Notes under the pieces: generated by a model
What the model was told of the DNA's origin: nothing
Database searches by the model: none
What the model saw: only the letters and a program-made list of their open reading frames with translations
NCBI RefSeq assembly: GCF_006716185.1
Contig: NZ_VFOP01000001.1
Span: 992,001 to 1,056,000, forward strand
Length of the DNA: 64,000 nt
Direction: 5' to 3'
Origin: Ornithinicoccus hortensis
Lineage (GTDB): Bacteria > Actinomycetota > Actinomycetes > Actinomycetales > Dermatophilaceae
Program-made: the position numbers and the translations under genes
Shown: in pieces, positions 35,594 through 45,359 of the stretch
How positions within the stretch are numbered: the stretch's first letter is position 1
Layout: every line of letters starts with the position of its first letter

Positions 35594-37597
35594 GTGCTGG
35601 ACCAACCGCACCACGACGGGTCGCCCCTCTACGTCTCGGACCGCGTGCCCCGCCCGGGCGGCACCGTGTCGGTGCGGATCCGGATCCCCCGCGCCGCGGG
35701 CACCACCGGCGTCCACGTCCGGACCGCCCCCGACGGGGAGCAGGCCTTCACCGACGCCCGGCGGGTGCACCGCGACGCCCGCGAGGAGTGGTGGCAGGCG
35801 GAGCTGACCTGCCACAACCCGGTGACCCACTACCGCTTCCTGCTCGACGGGGGCAGCAACGGCTACGCCTGGGTCAACGGCACCGGGCTGCACCTGCGCG
35901 ACGTGCCGGACGCGGCCGACTTCCGGATCCTCACCCACCCGGCGCCGCCGGAGTGGGCCGAGCGCGCGGTCGTCTACCAGGTGTTCCCCGACCGGTTCGC
36001 CCGGGACGCCTCGGTCGAGCCCGACGGTGACCCGGACGGCCCCCTGCCGGACCTGCCGGGTTGGGCCCGGGCCGCGGCCTGGGGCGACCCGGTCGACCTC
36101 GGCCGCGACGGCGCCACGCAGGTCTACGGGGGCACCCTGGACGGGGTGGTCGGCCACCTGGACCACCTGGTGGACCTCGGGGTCGACGTGCTCTACCTGA
36201 CCCCGTTCTTCCCCGCACGGTCCAACCACCGCTACGACGCCAGCACCTTCGAGGACGTCGACCCGCTCCTGGGCGGCACCGCCGCGCTGCTGCGGCTGCA
36301 GGAGGCCGCGCACGCCCGTGGCCTGCGGGTGCTCGGTGACATCACCACCAACCACACCGGCGACCAGCACGAGTGGTTCCGCACGGCCCGCGCGCACCCG
36401 GACGGCCCCTACGGATCCTGGTACGTGCGCGACCCGCAGGCCCGCCGGGAGTGGGTCACCTGGTTCGACGTGCCCAGCCTGCCCAAGCTGGACTACCGCA
36501 ACCAGGCGCTGCGCGCCGCGATGTATGCCGCACCCGACTCCGTCGTCCAACGCTGGCTGGGACCCGGGGCAGGCCTGGACGGCTGGCGGGTCGACGTGGC
36601 GAACATGACCGGCCGCTACAAGGACGTGGACCTGGCCCAGGAAGTCGCCCGGGAGATCCGCGAGGCGGTCGACGCGGTCGGCGCCCGGACCGGGACGAGC
36701 CCGCTCCTGGTCGCCGAGCACGTCCACGACCACAGCGCCGACCTCGCCGGCGACGGGTGGCACGGGGTGATGAACTACTCCGGCTTCACCAAGCCGTTGT
36801 GGACCTGGCTGCGGCACGAGGAGTTCGCCCCCAAGTTCCTGGGCAGCCCGGTCCGGGTGCCCCGGCTGGGTGGCACCGCCGTCGCCGAGACGATCGACGA
36901 GTTCGGCTCCCTCGTGCCGTGGTGCGCGCGGGCCACCTCCTTCACCCTGATCGGCTCGCACGACACGACCCGGCTGAACACCCTCGTGGGCGGCGACCGG
37001 GCGGTCGCCCAGGTGGCCGCCGCGATGCTGTTCACGCTCCCCGGCATCCCCATGGTCACCTACGGCGACGAGATCGGGATGCCCGGCGACTTCGGCGAGG
37101 CCGGTCGCCGTCCCATGCCGTGGGCGGCCCGCGGGACCGACCCGCAGCAGTGGGACGAGGAGCTGTATGCCGCCTACCGCACCCTGATCCGGGCGCGGCG
37201 GGACAACCCGGCCCTGTATGCCGGGGGGTTGCGCTGGGTGCACACCGGCGAGGACGACCTGGTGTTCCTGCGCGAGCACCCCGAACAGTCCGTGCTGGTG
37301 CACCTCGCCCGGGCGGCCCACGACCCCGTGCGCCTGCCGATGGAGTTGCTGCCGGGCGTTACTGACGGGGCGTGCCTGGCGGGTCCTGCTCCCGAGTTCG
37401 CCGGGGCGGACCTGGTGCTGAGCGCGCCGGGCCCGGTGGCCCGGCTCTGGGCGTTTCGGCCGGACCTGCCAGGGTGGGCGGACCCGACCGACGGCACGCA
37501 GGGCGCCCACGCGCAGATCGCCGGCGCGGACGGCATACCCGAGGACGGGGCACGCGCGGGCGAGGGGCACGACATACCGGAGGGGAGGCGGGCATGA
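35594..37597 (+). CDS. GH13 alpha-glucosidase/neopullulanase-type enzyme
   Basis: A 667-residue GH13 glycosidase with an N-terminal carbohydrate-binding-like domain (~1-125), as in maltodextrin glucosidases and neopullulanases. Catalytic regions are visible: I DITTNHTG, II GLDGWRVDVANM with the nucleophile Asp, III LLVAEHVHD with the general acid Glu, and IV IGSHDTTR with the stabilising Asp. No signal peptide, so it acts in the cytoplasm on imported maltodextrins. The C-terminal ~40 residues are low-complexity. The GTG start is a few bases after malG; the stop overlaps lacI. Confidence 0.9.
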   Translation: MLDQPHHDGSPLYVSDRVPRPGGTVSVRIRIPRAAGTTGVHVRTAPDGEQAFTDARRVHRDAREEWWQAELTCHNPVTHYRFLLDGGSNGYAWVNGTGLHLRDVPDAADFRILTHPAPPEWAERAVVYQVFPDRFARDASVEPDGDPDGPLPDLPGWARAAAWGDPVDLGRDGATQVYGGTLDGVVGHLDHLVDLGVDVLYLTPFFPARSNHRYDASTFEDVDPLLGGTAALLRLQEAAHARGLRVLGDITTNHTGDQHEWFRTARAHPDGPYGSWYVRDPQARREWVTWFDVPSLPKLDYRNQALRAAMYAAPDSVVQRWLGPGAGLDGWRVDVANMTGRYKDVDLAQEVAREIREAVDAVGARTGTSPLLVAEHVHDHSADLAGDGWHGVMNYSGFTKPLWTWLRHEEFAPKFLGSPVRVPRLGGTAVAETIDEFGSLVPWCARATSFTLIGSHDTTRLNTLVGGDRAVAQVAAAMLFTLPGIPMVTYGDEIGMPGDFGEAGRRPMPWAARGTDPQQWDEELYAAYRTLIRARRDNPALYAGGLRWVHTGEDDLVFLREHPEQSVLVHLARAAHDPVRLPMELLPGVTDGACLAGPAPEFAGADLVLSAPGPVARLWAFRPDLPGWADPTDGTQGAHAQIAGADGIPEDGARAGEGHDIPEGRRA

Positions 37598-38607
37598 GCA
37601 GCGGCCGGTTGGCGGACATCGCCTCCTACGCGGGCGTCAGCGAGGCGACGGTGAGCCGCGTCCTGAACGACAAGCCGGGGGTGGCCGCGGCGACCCGGCA
37701 GGCGGTGATCACCGCCCTCGACGTGCTCGGCTACGAGCGGCCCAGCCGGCTGCGGCGCAGCAGCGCCGGGCTCGTGGGACTGGTCGTGCCGGAGCTGACC
37801 AACCCGATCTTCCCGGCCTTCGCACAGGCGGTCGAGACGCACCTGGCCGCGGCCGGCTACACCCCGGTGCTGTGCACCCAGACGCCCGGCGGGGTGCACG
37901 AGGACGAGTACGTGCAGATGCTGCTGGACCGCGGCGTGGCCAGCATCGTCTTCATCAGCGGCTACCACGCCGACACCCGGGCGGAGGTCGACCGCTACAC
38001 CAAGCTGCGCGAGCTCGGCCTGCCGATCGTGCTGGTCAACGGGTACCGCGAGGACATCGAGGCGCCCTTCATCAGTCACGACGACGTCGCCGGGGTCGCT
38101 CTCGGGGTCAGTCACCTGCGCCAGCTCGGGCACAGCCGGATCGGGCTGGCGACCGGGCCCGCCCGGTACGTCCCCGTGCAGCGCAAGATCGAGGGTTTCC
38201 GGCAGGCGATGTCCGGCGTGCTCGCCGAGGCGGACCTCGAGGACCTCGTGGTCACCACCATGTTCAGCGTCGAGGGCGGCCGGTCGGCCGGTCAGCAGCT
38301 GGTCGAGCGGGGCGCGACGGCGGTGGTCTGCGGCTCGGACCTGATGGCCCTCGGCGTGGTGCGCGCGGCCCGACAGGCGGGCCTGGAGGTGCCGCGGGAC
38401 CTGTCGGTGGTGGGCTCCGACGACTCGCAGCTGATCGGGTTCACCGACCCTCCGCTCACCACCGTCCGGCAGGACGTGCTGGGCATGAGCGAGGCCGCGG
38501 TCGCCGCGGTCCTGGAGGAGATCGGGGGCGCCGCGCCGGGCCACCGGGAGTACCTGTTCTCCCCGGAGCTGGTGCTGCGCGGCTCCACCGGGTCCGCTCC
38601 CCGCTGA
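37594..38607 (+). CDS. LacI-family regulator of the maltose-type operon
   Basis: A 337-residue LacI regulator. The HTH is LADIASYAGVSEATVSRVLNDKPGVAAATRQ with hinge helix LGYERPSRLRR, followed by the periplasmic-binding-like sensor domain (LVGLVVPELTNPIFPAFAQAV, AVVCGSDLMALGVVRAARQAGLEVP, SVVGSDDSQLIGF). The ATG overlaps the GH13 stop and GGAGGGGAGG precedes it. It probably represses the divergent promoter through the perfect CTGCAAGATCTTGCAG site and is relieved by maltose-like ligands. It converges with otsB. Confidence 0.93.
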   Translation: MSSGRLADIASYAGVSEATVSRVLNDKPGVAAATRQAVITALDVLGYERPSRLRRSSAGLVGLVVPELTNPIFPAFAQAVETHLAAAGYTPVLCTQTPGGVHEDEYVQMLLDRGVASIVFISGYHADTRAEVDRYTKLRELGLPIVLVNGYREDIEAPFISHDDVAGVALGVSHLRQLGHSRIGLATGPARYVPVQRKIEGFRQAMSGVLAEADLEDLVVTTMFSVEGGRSAGQQLVERGATAVVCGSDLMALGVVRAARQAGLEVPRDLSVVGSDDSQLIGFTDPPLTTVRQDVLGMSEAAVAAVLEEIGGAAPGHREYLFSPELVLRGSTGSAPR

Positions 38608-38636
38608 CTGGCCTCCCCGTTGGGTGGCCCCCGCCG

Positions 38637-39533
38637 TCAGGGGCGGTCGCGGGTCAGGACCTCCAGCAGGTCCGAGAGCAGCGCCAGCACCTGCGGCTCG
38701 TCGGGCACCCGCAGGTCGGCCTCGGACGTGCCCGGTCCCACCTTGACGGTGCGGCTGGTCAGCCCGGCGTCCGCGGCGTGGGCCGCCAGGTGGGCGAAGG
38801 CCCGTTCGTCCGTGACGTCGTCGCCCAGGTAGAGCACCGACCCGGCCCCCAGGCGCTGCGCCAGGGCGAGCAGCGCCGGGCCCTTGCCGGCCTCGGTCAC
38901 CGCGAGTTCCAGGACGTCCTTGCCGGGCGTCACGTGGACCCCGGGATGCTGCCTCGCCAGCGCCGAGGCCGCCTGGACCGCGTCGGCGGCCACGTCGCCG
39001 GGCAGGCCACGGGTATGCATTGCCAGCGCCGTGGGCTTGCGCTCCAGCCGGATCCCGGGGTGGGTGCCCGCGATCCGCTCCAGCCCGTGCGCCAGCGCCT
39101 CGAGCCGTTCGAGTGCGTCGGCGTCCGGGGCGCCATCCTGCTCCCACGACGCCTCGGCGCCGTGCGACCCGATGAGCAGCAGGGGCTCCGCGGCGCCGCT
39201 GAGCTGTCGGAGCACCGCGAGCTCGCGCCCGGACACGACCGCGACCGCGACCCCCTCGACGTCCGCCAGCGCGTGCAACAGGGCGATCGAGTCCGGCAGC
39301 GGCCGGGCCTGCATCGGGTCGTCGACCAGGGGGGCCAGGGTCCCGTCGAAGTCCACCCCCACCAGGAGGGGTCGGGCCCGGGCCAGCGCCAGCAGCTCCC
39401 CGGTCCCGTCGGCGGAAGGCTCCGCCGGTTCGGCCTCCGGCCGGACGACCTGTTCGGGGGACCGTCCCGGCTCCTGGTCCGGGGCCCCCAGCGGGCCGGG
39501 GGGTCGTGCCTGGTCAGTCCTTCCGGCCGTCAC
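38637..39533 (-). CDS. otsB: Trehalose-6-phosphate phosphatase
   Basis: A 298-residue HAD phosphatase with a disordered Pro/Ala/Glu-rich N-terminus (~1-45). HAD motif I is VGVDFDGTLAPLV, with the nucleophile and acid Asp pair; VSGRELAVLRQL, IGSHGAE, the Lys of LERKPTALAMHTR and YLGDDVTDERAF (motif IV) complete the TPP signature. It removes phosphate from trehalose 6-phosphate. The GTG start overlaps the end of otsA by 20 bp, so translation is coupled. Confidence 0.92.
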   Translation of the reverse strand: MTAGRTDQARPPGPLGAPDQEPGRSPEQVVRPEAEPAEPSADGTGELLALARARPLLVGVDFDGTLAPLVDDPMQARPLPDSIALLHALADVEGVAVAVVSGRELAVLRQLSGAAEPLLLIGSHGAEASWEQDGAPDADALERLEALAHGLERIAGTHPGIRLERKPTALAMHTRGLPGDVAADAVQAASALARQHPGVHVTPGKDVLELAVTEAGKGPALLALAQRLGAGSVLYLGDDVTDERAFAHLAAHAADAGLTSRTVKVGPGTSEADLRVPDEPQVLALLSDLLEVLTRDRP

Positions 39534-40986
39534 CGGACCTCCTCTGTGGGCGTTCGGGGGCCATCGCCAGGGCGTCCAGGTAGCGGCGTGCCCAGGCCTC
39601 CACGTCGTGCGAGAAGACCCGGCGGCGCATCGCCTGCATCCGGCGCCGCTTCTGCTCCGGGTCGTCCCGCATCGCGAGGAGGATTCTACGCTTCAACCCG
39701 ACGATGTCGTGCGGGTTGCACAGGTAGGCCTGCCGCAACTCGTGGGCGGCGCCGGTGAACTCGCTGAGCACCAGCGCACCGCCCAGGTCGTGCCGGCAGG
39801 CGACGTACTCCTTGGCGACCAGGTTCATCCCGTCCCGCAGCGGCGTCACCAGCATCACGTCGGCGGCCTGGAACAGGGCCGCCATCTCCTCGCGGGGGTA
39901 GGACTGGTGCAGGTAGTGCACGGCCGCGTGCCCGATCCCGGAGTAGTCCCCGTTGATCCGTCCCACCATCCCGTCGATCTGGTGGCGCAGCTCCTGGTAT
40001 GCGGCGACCCGCTCCCGGCTGGGGGTGGCGACCTGGACCAGGGTGACCTGGGGCGGGGCGATCTCCCCGTCGTCCAGCAGCTCGGCGACGGCGCGCAACC
40101 GGTGTCGGATCCCCTTGGTGTAGTCCAACCGGTCGACCCCCAGGAGGACCGTCTCCGGGTCGCCCAGCGAGGCGCGGATCTCGGCGGCGCGCTGTTGCAC
40201 GGCCGGGGTCTTGGCCAGCTGTTCCAGGTCGGCGGCGTCGATCGAGATCGGCACCGCCGCCGCCCGGACGGTCCTCGGCGCCGCGCCGAGCAGGTCGTCG
40301 TCGGCGCCTTCCCAGCGGATCACCTCGCCCTTGCTCGTGGTGCCGAGCAGCTGCCGGCAGGCCCGGATGAAGTTGCCGGCGTCGGTGGTGCGCTGGAATC
40401 CAAGGAAGTCGGCGCCCAGCAGGCCGCGGAGCAGCTCCTCGCGCCAGGGCAGCTGGCCGAACAGCTCGACCGGGGGGAACGGGATGTGGTCGAACCACCC
40501 GATCCGCAGGTCGGGGCGCAGGTCCCGCAGGAGGGCGGGGACCAGTTGCAGCTGGTAGTCGTGCACCCACACGGTCGCGCCCTCGGCGGCCACGCCGGCC
40601 GTCACCTCGGCGAACCGCCGGTTGACCGCCTCGTAGGTGGCCCACCAGCGCCGGTGGAAGGTCGGCGGGACGATCACGTCGTGGTAGATCGGCCACAGCG
40701 TCGCGTTGCTGAAACCCTCGTAGAACTCCTCCACCTCCGCCGCGCCGAGCGCGACGGGATAGAGGTGCATGCCACTGTCACCTTCGAACGGTTCCGGGGC
40801 CTCGCCGGTGTCGCCCACCCAGCCGACCCAGGCGCCACCGCGGTGTCTCATGACGGAGTCCATCGCCGTCACCAGGCCGCCGGGGCTGGTCCGCCAGTGG
40901 GTCTGCCCCTGGGCGTCGACCTCACGGTCCACGGGCAGCCGGTTGGCTACGACAACGGTGTCGAAGGTGCGTCCGCGTGAAACCAT
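39514..40986 (-). CDS. otsA: Trehalose-6-phosphate synthase
   Basis: A 490-residue GT20 enzyme that makes trehalose 6-phosphate from UDP-glucose (or ADP-glucose) and glucose 6-phosphate. Visible: [66 protein letters not shown] and the acceptor-site [12 protein letters not shown]. It is full length. GAGGAG lies upstream of the ATG. TAGGCT about 35 nt upstream may be the -10. Lying next to the maltose operon, it links maltodextrin-derived glucose to trehalose, but the two operons face each other. Confidence 0.96.
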   Translation of the reverse strand: MVSRGRTFDTVVVANRLPVDREVDAQGQTHWRTSPGGLVTAMDSVMRHRGGAWVGWVGDTGEAPEPFEGDSGMHLYPVALGAAEVEEFYEGFSNATLWPIYHDVIVPPTFHRRWWATYEAVNRRFAEVTAGVAAEGATVWVHDYQLQLVPALLRDLRPDLRIGWFDHIPFPPVELFGQLPWREELLRGLLGADFLGFQRTTDAGNFIRACRQLLGTTSKGEVIRWEGADDDLLGAAPRTVRAAAVPISIDAADLEQLAKTPAVQQRAAEIRASLGDPETVLLGVDRLDYTKGIRHRLRAVAELLDDGEIAPPQVTLVQVATPSRERVAAYQELRHQIDGMVGRINGDYSGIGHAAVHYLHQSYPREEMAALFQAADVMLVTPLRDGMNLVAKEYVACRHDLGGALVLSEFTGAAHELRQAYLCNPHDIVGLKRRILLAMRDDPEQKRRRMQAMRRRVFSHDVEAWARRYLDALAMAPERPQRRSGDGRKD

Positions 40987-41081
40987 CCGTGCTCCTCAGG
41001 CGTTCGCTTCTTCGGACCCGAGCCTAGTCGAACAGGCGCAGGTACGAGACCTGGAGGAGGAGAGCGCATACCGTGGACACC

Positions 41082-42953
41082 ATGACGACCGACGACGCGT
41101 GGCAGGACGGGGACGTGGTGCCCCGTCAGCTCGGTCGGTACGCCCTGGGGGCCAAGATCGGCGAGGGCGGGATGGGCGTGGTCTACCGGGCACGCCGGGA
41201 CGACGGCACCGAGGTCGCGATGAAGGTGCTGCGCCCGCACATCGCGCACGACCCGTCCGCCCGGGCGCGGTTGGAGCGCGAGGTGCACACGCTGTCCCGG
41301 GTGCACCACCCGCGGGTCGCGGCGGTGCTCGACGCCGACGTGACGGGCGACGCGCCCTACATCGTCACCGAGTACGTGCCCGGGGCACCGCTGGACACGG
41401 TCGTGAGCGAGAACGGCCCGATCCGGGGCGAGGCCCTGGTCCGGCTCGGCAGGGGGCTGGCGGAGGCGCTCAGCGCGATCCACCAGGTCGGTATCGTGCA
41501 CCGGGACCTCAAGCCCGGCAACGTGCTGATGGTCGGCCGCGACCCGGTCGTGATCGACTTCGGCATCGCCCAGGTCGCCGACGACGTCCGGCTGACCATG
41601 ACCGGCATGGTGATGGGCACCCCCGGCTACCTCTCGCCCGAGGTGGTGGAAGGGGGCCGGGTCACCGAGGCGACCGACTGGTGGGGCTGGGCGGCGACGC
41701 TGGCCTTCGCCAACAGCGGCGAGCCGCCGTTCGGGCGCGGGCCGATGAGCGTGGTGCTGGACCGGGTGATCCGCGGGCGCGGCCAGCTGGGCGGGGTCGA
41801 CCCCGAGCTGCAGCCACTGCTGGCGGCCGCGCTGGACACGGTGCCCTCGCGGCGACCTCCGGCGCACGAGGTGATCCAGGCGCTGGAGCTGTATGCCGAC
41901 CACCGCCCCGTGACGATGGCGCTGACCCGGCCGGTCCCGCCGGCGTCCGAGAGCCGGGAGGACACCCCGGAGAACCCGTGGGCCGCCGGCTCCGCCTCCG
42001 GCGCGGGTGCCGGGGGAGCGGCGGGGATGGCCGGGGCGGCAGGAGCGTCCGGAGCGGCAGGGGTCGCGGACCCGACCATGGTGCAGCCGGTCGACCGCAC
42101 CATGGTCCAACCGGTCGCCGGGACGCCCGCGACCCGGCAGCAGCCGCGCCCGCCGCAGCAGGGCTACCCGCCGGCCCAGGGATACCCGGGCCAGGACCCC
42201 GGGGCCGGTCAGCCCGGGAGTTACCCCCCGGGGCAGGGCGCGCAGCCCTACCCGCTCACCGGTGCCGCCGGGGGACAGGCGGGCCCCACGGCATACCCGC
42301 AGGTGCCGGGCCAGGCCCAGGGTGCGGGTGACCCGCGCATCGGGCGGCCGGCCAGGAGCGGGACCCTCGCCGCGCTGCTCGTCGCGTTCGTCGGGCTGGC
42401 CGCCGTCGTGCCGCTCGTCGCCTGGGGTGCGCTCGCGGTGTGGTCCGTCCTGGCGCGGACCACCGACCAGGCGGTGACCTCCCTGGTGCTGCGCCGGCAC
42501 GAGATCGGCCGGCGCAAGTCGGACCTGCCGGTCGCGATCATCTCCGGTCCCTGGCACCTGGCGCTCGCCGCGTTCTTCACCGTGTTGGCCCTGGTGCTGC
42601 CGCTCGCCGTCGGCATCGGCGCCACCGTCGTCACCGCCGGCGGGCTCACCGAGTTCACCTCGATGTCGGCGGGCAACGAGCACCCCGTCCCGGTCGCGGT
42701 CGGGTCGCTGCTCGGCGCCGTCATCGCGTGGTGGGGCCCGGGCGGGCTGTCGCTGCGGCGGGGTTCGCGCACCGTGCTGCGGGCTGTGGTGCCCGGCGGC
42801 CTGGCCACCCAGGTGGCCGCCGTCTTCCTGGTCGCCGGTGGCCTCGCGCTCCTCGGCTGGGCGGTGGTGGAGGGTCTGGACGTCTCCTGGTGGCCGACGG
42901 CCGACGGGCAGGCGCCGTTCCGCGACCTCATCCCGCAGGTGCTGCGCCAGTAG
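41082..42953 (+). CDS. Membrane Ser/Thr protein kinase (PknB-type)
   Basis: A 623-residue protein. The kinase domain (~17-275) has GEGGMGVVYRA, VAMKVL with the catalytic Lys, HRDLKPGN and DFGIA, all intact. A Pro/Gln/Gly/Ala-rich linker (~285-430) follows, then about four or five membrane segments to the C-terminus. There are no PASTA repeats. The ATG at 41082 is 7 nt after TACCGT (41069-41074); an upstream GTG at 41073 would lie within that -10 box. Divergent from otsA. Its substrates are unknown. Confidence 0.88.
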   Translation: MTTDDAWQDGDVVPRQLGRYALGAKIGEGGMGVVYRARRDDGTEVAMKVLRPHIAHDPSARARLEREVHTLSRVHHPRVAAVLDADVTGDAPYIVTEYVPGAPLDTVVSENGPIRGEALVRLGRGLAEALSAIHQVGIVHRDLKPGNVLMVGRDPVVIDFGIAQVADDVRLTMTGMVMGTPGYLSPEVVEGGRVTEATDWWGWAATLAFANSGEPPFGRGPMSVVLDRVIRGRGQLGGVDPELQPLLAAALDTVPSRRPPAHEVIQALELYADHRPVTMALTRPVPPASESREDTPENPWAAGSASGAGAGGAAGMAGAAGASGAAGVADPTMVQPVDRTMVQPVAGTPATRQQPRPPQQGYPPAQGYPGQDPGAGQPGSYPPGQGAQPYPLTGAAGGQAGPTAYPQVPGQAQGAGDPRIGRPARSGTLAALLVAFVGLAAVVPLVAWGALAVWSVLARTTDQAVTSLVLRRHEIGRRKSDLPVAIISGPWHLALAAFFTVLALVLPLAVGIGATVVTAGGLTEFTSMSAGNEHPVPVAVGSLLGAVIAWWGPGGLSLRRGSRTVLRAVVPGGLATQVAAVFLVAGGLALLGWAVVEGLDVSWWPTADGQAPFRDLIPQVLRQ

Positions 42954-43211
42954 GACCCGGGCGCTGACCCGCGCTGTCCCAGGCGCTGCCCCCCGTGCAC
43001 CACCTGTCACACGGGCCCCAGGCGACCCGCGCGCAGGGGTACCCCCCGGAGGTTGTCAAGAGTTTCGTCGGCCCTGTGACCTGCGTCTTTCCTTCCCGGA
43101 CTCCACAACCGGCCAAGTCTTGGGTACCGTGGAGGCGTTTGATGCCCGTCTCCCCGTAGTGGCCGCGTTCCCCTGCGTGGCCCCGCCATGACCGGAAGGA
43201 CTACCCACCTC

Positions 43212-44177
43212 ATGGCCCATTCCAAGCACCGCCCTGCCCCCCTGCCCACTACCTGGCGCCGTCGTGCGCTCGGGATGGGACTGGCCGGGGCAGCCGCCAT
43301 CGCCACCTTCGGACTGACCGCTCCCGCCGCCCAGGCGGACGGGGTCTGGGACCGTGTCGCCCAGTGCGAGTCCGGTGGCAACTGGTCGATCAACACCGGT
43401 AACGGCTACTACGGCGGACTCCAGTTCGCCCACTCCACCTGGGTCGGCTTCGGCGGCCAGTCCTACGCCGCCTACGCGCACCAGGCCTCCAAGGGCCAGC
43501 AGATCGCGATCGCCCAGAAGGTGCTCGCCGTGCAGGGCCCCGGCGCCTGGCCGGTCTGCTCGGTCGTCGCCGGCCTGACCCGCGAGAACGGCGGGGCGCC
43601 GATCAGCTCCCCGCCGCCCTCCAGCCCGCCCGTGTCCTCCCCGCCGGTCAGCTCCCCGCCGGAGAGCGCGCCGCCGGCCTGGGGCGGCACCCCGGTCACC
43701 CGCTACGTGTCCGGCAACGGCTCGGTCAACGTCCGCTCCGGCCCCGGCACCGGCTATCGCGTGGTCGGCAGCCTGTCCGCCGGCGCCCAGGTCAACGGCA
43801 CCCTGGCCCGCGGCTGGGTCAAGATCGCCGACGGCCGCTTCGTGAGCGACTCGGTGCTGTCCTCCGGCGGCGACCGCGGCGTCACCCCGCCCTCGCGCGG
43901 CGTCGGCCGGCTCCTGGTGCAGGACGGCATCCGCGGCCCGCTGACCACCGTGGCGATCCAGCAGTGGGTCGGGACCACCCAGGACGGCATCTTCGGCCCG
44001 ATCACCACCAAGGCGCTGCAGACCAAGGTCGGCACCCCGGCGGACGGCATCTGGGGCCCGAAGTCGCAGGCCGCGCTGCAGGACTACCTGGGCATCTCCC
44101 GGGACGGCTCGACCTCGATGAACGCCCGCACCGTCAAGGCGCTGCAGGGTTACCTGAACAACAACGTCATCGGCTGA
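43212..44177 (+). CDS. Resuscitation-promoting factor-like muralytic enzyme
   Basis: A 321-residue exported protein. Signal peptide (~1-40, [19 protein letters not shown] to AQA), Rpf transglycosylase-like domain [27 protein letters not shown] with the catalytic Glu, a Pro/Ser linker, an SH3-like domain ([21 protein letters not shown]) and C-terminal peptidoglycan-binding repeats. Rpf enzymes cleave peptidoglycan and wake dormant actinobacteria. ATG at 43212 (GGAAGGA eleven bases upstream) is preferred over the ATG at 43188. The 258-bp upstream spacer holds TACCGT near 43125 and no recognisable riboswitch. Confidence 0.92.
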   Translation: MAHSKHRPAPLPTTWRRRALGMGLAGAAAIATFGLTAPAAQADGVWDRVAQCESGGNWSINTGNGYYGGLQFAHSTWVGFGGQSYAAYAHQASKGQQIAIAQKVLAVQGPGAWPVCSVVAGLTRENGGAPISSPPPSSPPVSSPPVSSPPESAPPAWGGTPVTRYVSGNGSVNVRSGPGTGYRVVGSLSAGAQVNGTLARGWVKIADGRFVSDSVLSSGGDRGVTPPSRGVGRLLVQDGIRGPLTTVAIQQWVGTTQDGIFGPITTKALQTKVGTPADGIWGPKSQAALQDYLGISRDGSTSMNARTVKALQGYLNNNVIG

Positions 44178-44192
44178 CCCAGTCGGCGACCC

Positions 44193-44233
44193 CCACGGGC
44201 CCGGCGCGGACACTGTCCGTGCCGGGCCCGTGG
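44193..44233 (+). terminator. Strong hairpin terminator after the Rpf-like gene
   Basis: CCACGGGCCCGGC pairs perfectly with GCCGGGCCCGTGG. A second inner stem of GCGGAC/GTCCGT forms the apical part. It lies 15 bp after the stop and separates the gene from the tRNA. Confidence 0.85.
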
Positions 44234-44297
44234 CCGTCATTGGGTAGCATCGTCGTCGGCCATCCGGACCCACCGCGGGACCGGACGGACGGCATAC

Positions 44298-44373
44298 GCC
44301 CCTGTAGCTCAGTTGGTAGAGCATCCGCCTTGTAAGCGGACGGTCGCGGGTTCGACTCCTGTCGGGGGCTCCA
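44298..44373 (+). tRNA. tRNA-Thr (anticodon TGT)
   Basis: The cloverleaf is readable: acceptor GCCCCTG/CGGGGGC, D-arm GCTC-AGTTGGTAGA-GC, anticodon stem TCCGC/GCGGA with loop CTTGTAA giving TGT, a five-base variable loop, and T-arm GCGGG-TTCGACT-CCTGT. The discriminator base is T and CCA is encoded. TGT reads ACA and, by wobble, ACG threonine codons. Directly after it lies the intact palindromic repeat. Confidence 0.96.
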
Positions 44374-44391
44374 CGCAGGCGTGCTGGGGGA

Positions 44392-44475
44392 CTGCAGGAT
44401 TATCGGGTGACCCGGTAATCCTGCGCCTCGTGGGAGAACCTTCCCGGGACGAAGCGCCAGGTTTCGGGGTGAAGC
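44392..44475 (+). repeat. Intact copy of the palindromic intergenic repeat
   Basis: This 84-bp copy begins with a hairpin of imperfect arms CAGGATTATCGGGT and ACCCGGTAATCCTG, then a conserved segment around GAACCTTCCCGGGACGAAG and GCGCCAGGTTT. It is the empty-site counterpart of the copy broken by the IS110 element at 10905/12243. It stands between tRNA-Thr and the SDR gene. No coding frame is evident. Confidence 0.88.
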
Positions 44476-44509
44476 AGCCGGTGAGCCGGGGCCGCCCGGC
44501 CGTATGCCG

Positions 44510-45274
44510 TCAGCGCGGGGGCATCCGCAACGCGCCGTCGAGGCGGATCACCTCGCCGTTCAGCAGCGGGTTGTCCACGATGTGCCTCACCAGCGAGGCG
44601 TACTCCTCGGGCTTGCCGAGCCGGGAGGGGTGGGGGACCAGCGCCTCGAGGGAGGACTTCACGTCCTCACCGAGGCCGGCCATCATCGGGGTCTCGAACA
44701 CCCCCGGGGCGATCGTCATCACCCGGATGCCCTTGTCGGCCAGGTCGCGGGCCGCCGGGAGGGTGAGCCCGGCGACGCCGGCCTTCGACGAGGCGTAGGC
44801 TGCCTGGCCGATCTGCCCGTCGAAGGCCGCGACGGAGGCGGTCATCACGATCACGCCGCGGTCCCCGTCGGCCGGCTCGTTGCCGGCCATCGCCTCGGCG
44901 GCCAGCCGCAGCACGTTGAAGGTGCCGATCAGGTTGATCTCGACCACCGTCCGGTAGCCCTCGAGCGGCAACGTCCCGCGCCGGGAGAGGATCCGGCCCG
45001 GGGTGGCGACGCCGGCGCAGTTCACCACGACCCGTAGTTCCCCGAACCCGGTGGCGCTCTCCACGGCCGCCCGCACCTGGTCCTCGTCCCGGACGTCGGC
45101 GCCGGCGAACAGGGCCTGCTCGCCCAACTCGCTGGCCAGCTCCTCGCCGCGGCCGCCCGGGAGGTCGACCAGGACGACCTTGCCGCCGTCGGCCAGGAAG
45201 CGGCGGGCGGTGGCCTCCCCGAGGCCGCTGGCCCCGCCGGTGATGAGTGCGACGGTGCTCTCGGTGATCTGCAC
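44510..45274 (-). CDS. SDR dehydrogenase, 3-hydroxyacyl-CoA dehydrogenase type-2-like
   Basis: A 254-residue short-chain dehydrogenase. The NAD fold is [14 protein letters not shown], followed by [12 protein letters not shown], catalytic Ser in [13 protein letters not shown], and YxxxK as [10 protein letters not shown], ending in [13 protein letters not shown]. The pattern with FETPM and the [26 protein letters not shown] tail matches HSD10-type 3-hydroxyacyl-CoA dehydrogenases of beta-oxidation. AGGAGG precedes the GTG. It follows an acyl-CoA dehydrogenase on the same strand (85-bp gap), so the pair suits fatty or branched-chain acyl-CoA breakdown. Confidence 0.9.
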   Translation of the reverse strand: MQITESTVALITGGASGLGEATARRFLADGGKVVLVDLPGGRGEELASELGEQALFAGADVRDEDQVRAAVESATGFGELRVVVNCAGVATPGRILSRRGTLPLEGYRTVVEINLIGTFNVLRLAAEAMAGNEPADGDRGVIVMTASVAAFDGQIGQAAYASSKAGVAGLTLPAARDLADKGIRVMTIAPGVFETPMMAGLGEDVKSSLEALVPHPSRLGKPEEYASLVRHIVDNPLLNGEVIRLDGALRMPPR

Positions 45275-45359
45275 GGGTGCTGCCTCCTGTTGCGGGTGGG
45301 TGCGCCGACGTCCTGCCGGGCGGTTCGGGTCGGTGCCGGCGGGGTGCGCCGGCGGCTGC

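Noticed and set aside
39514-40986. Maltose operon and otsAB as one regulated unit
   Set aside because: otsB-otsA face the lacI gene and lie on the opposite strand with no copy of the CTGCAAG half-site at their promoter; co-regulation is not supported.
42954-43211. c-di-AMP (ydaO) riboswitch upstream of the Rpf-like gene
   Set aside because: Such riboswitches precede rpf genes in other actinobacteria, but I could not find their conserved motifs in this 258-bp spacer.
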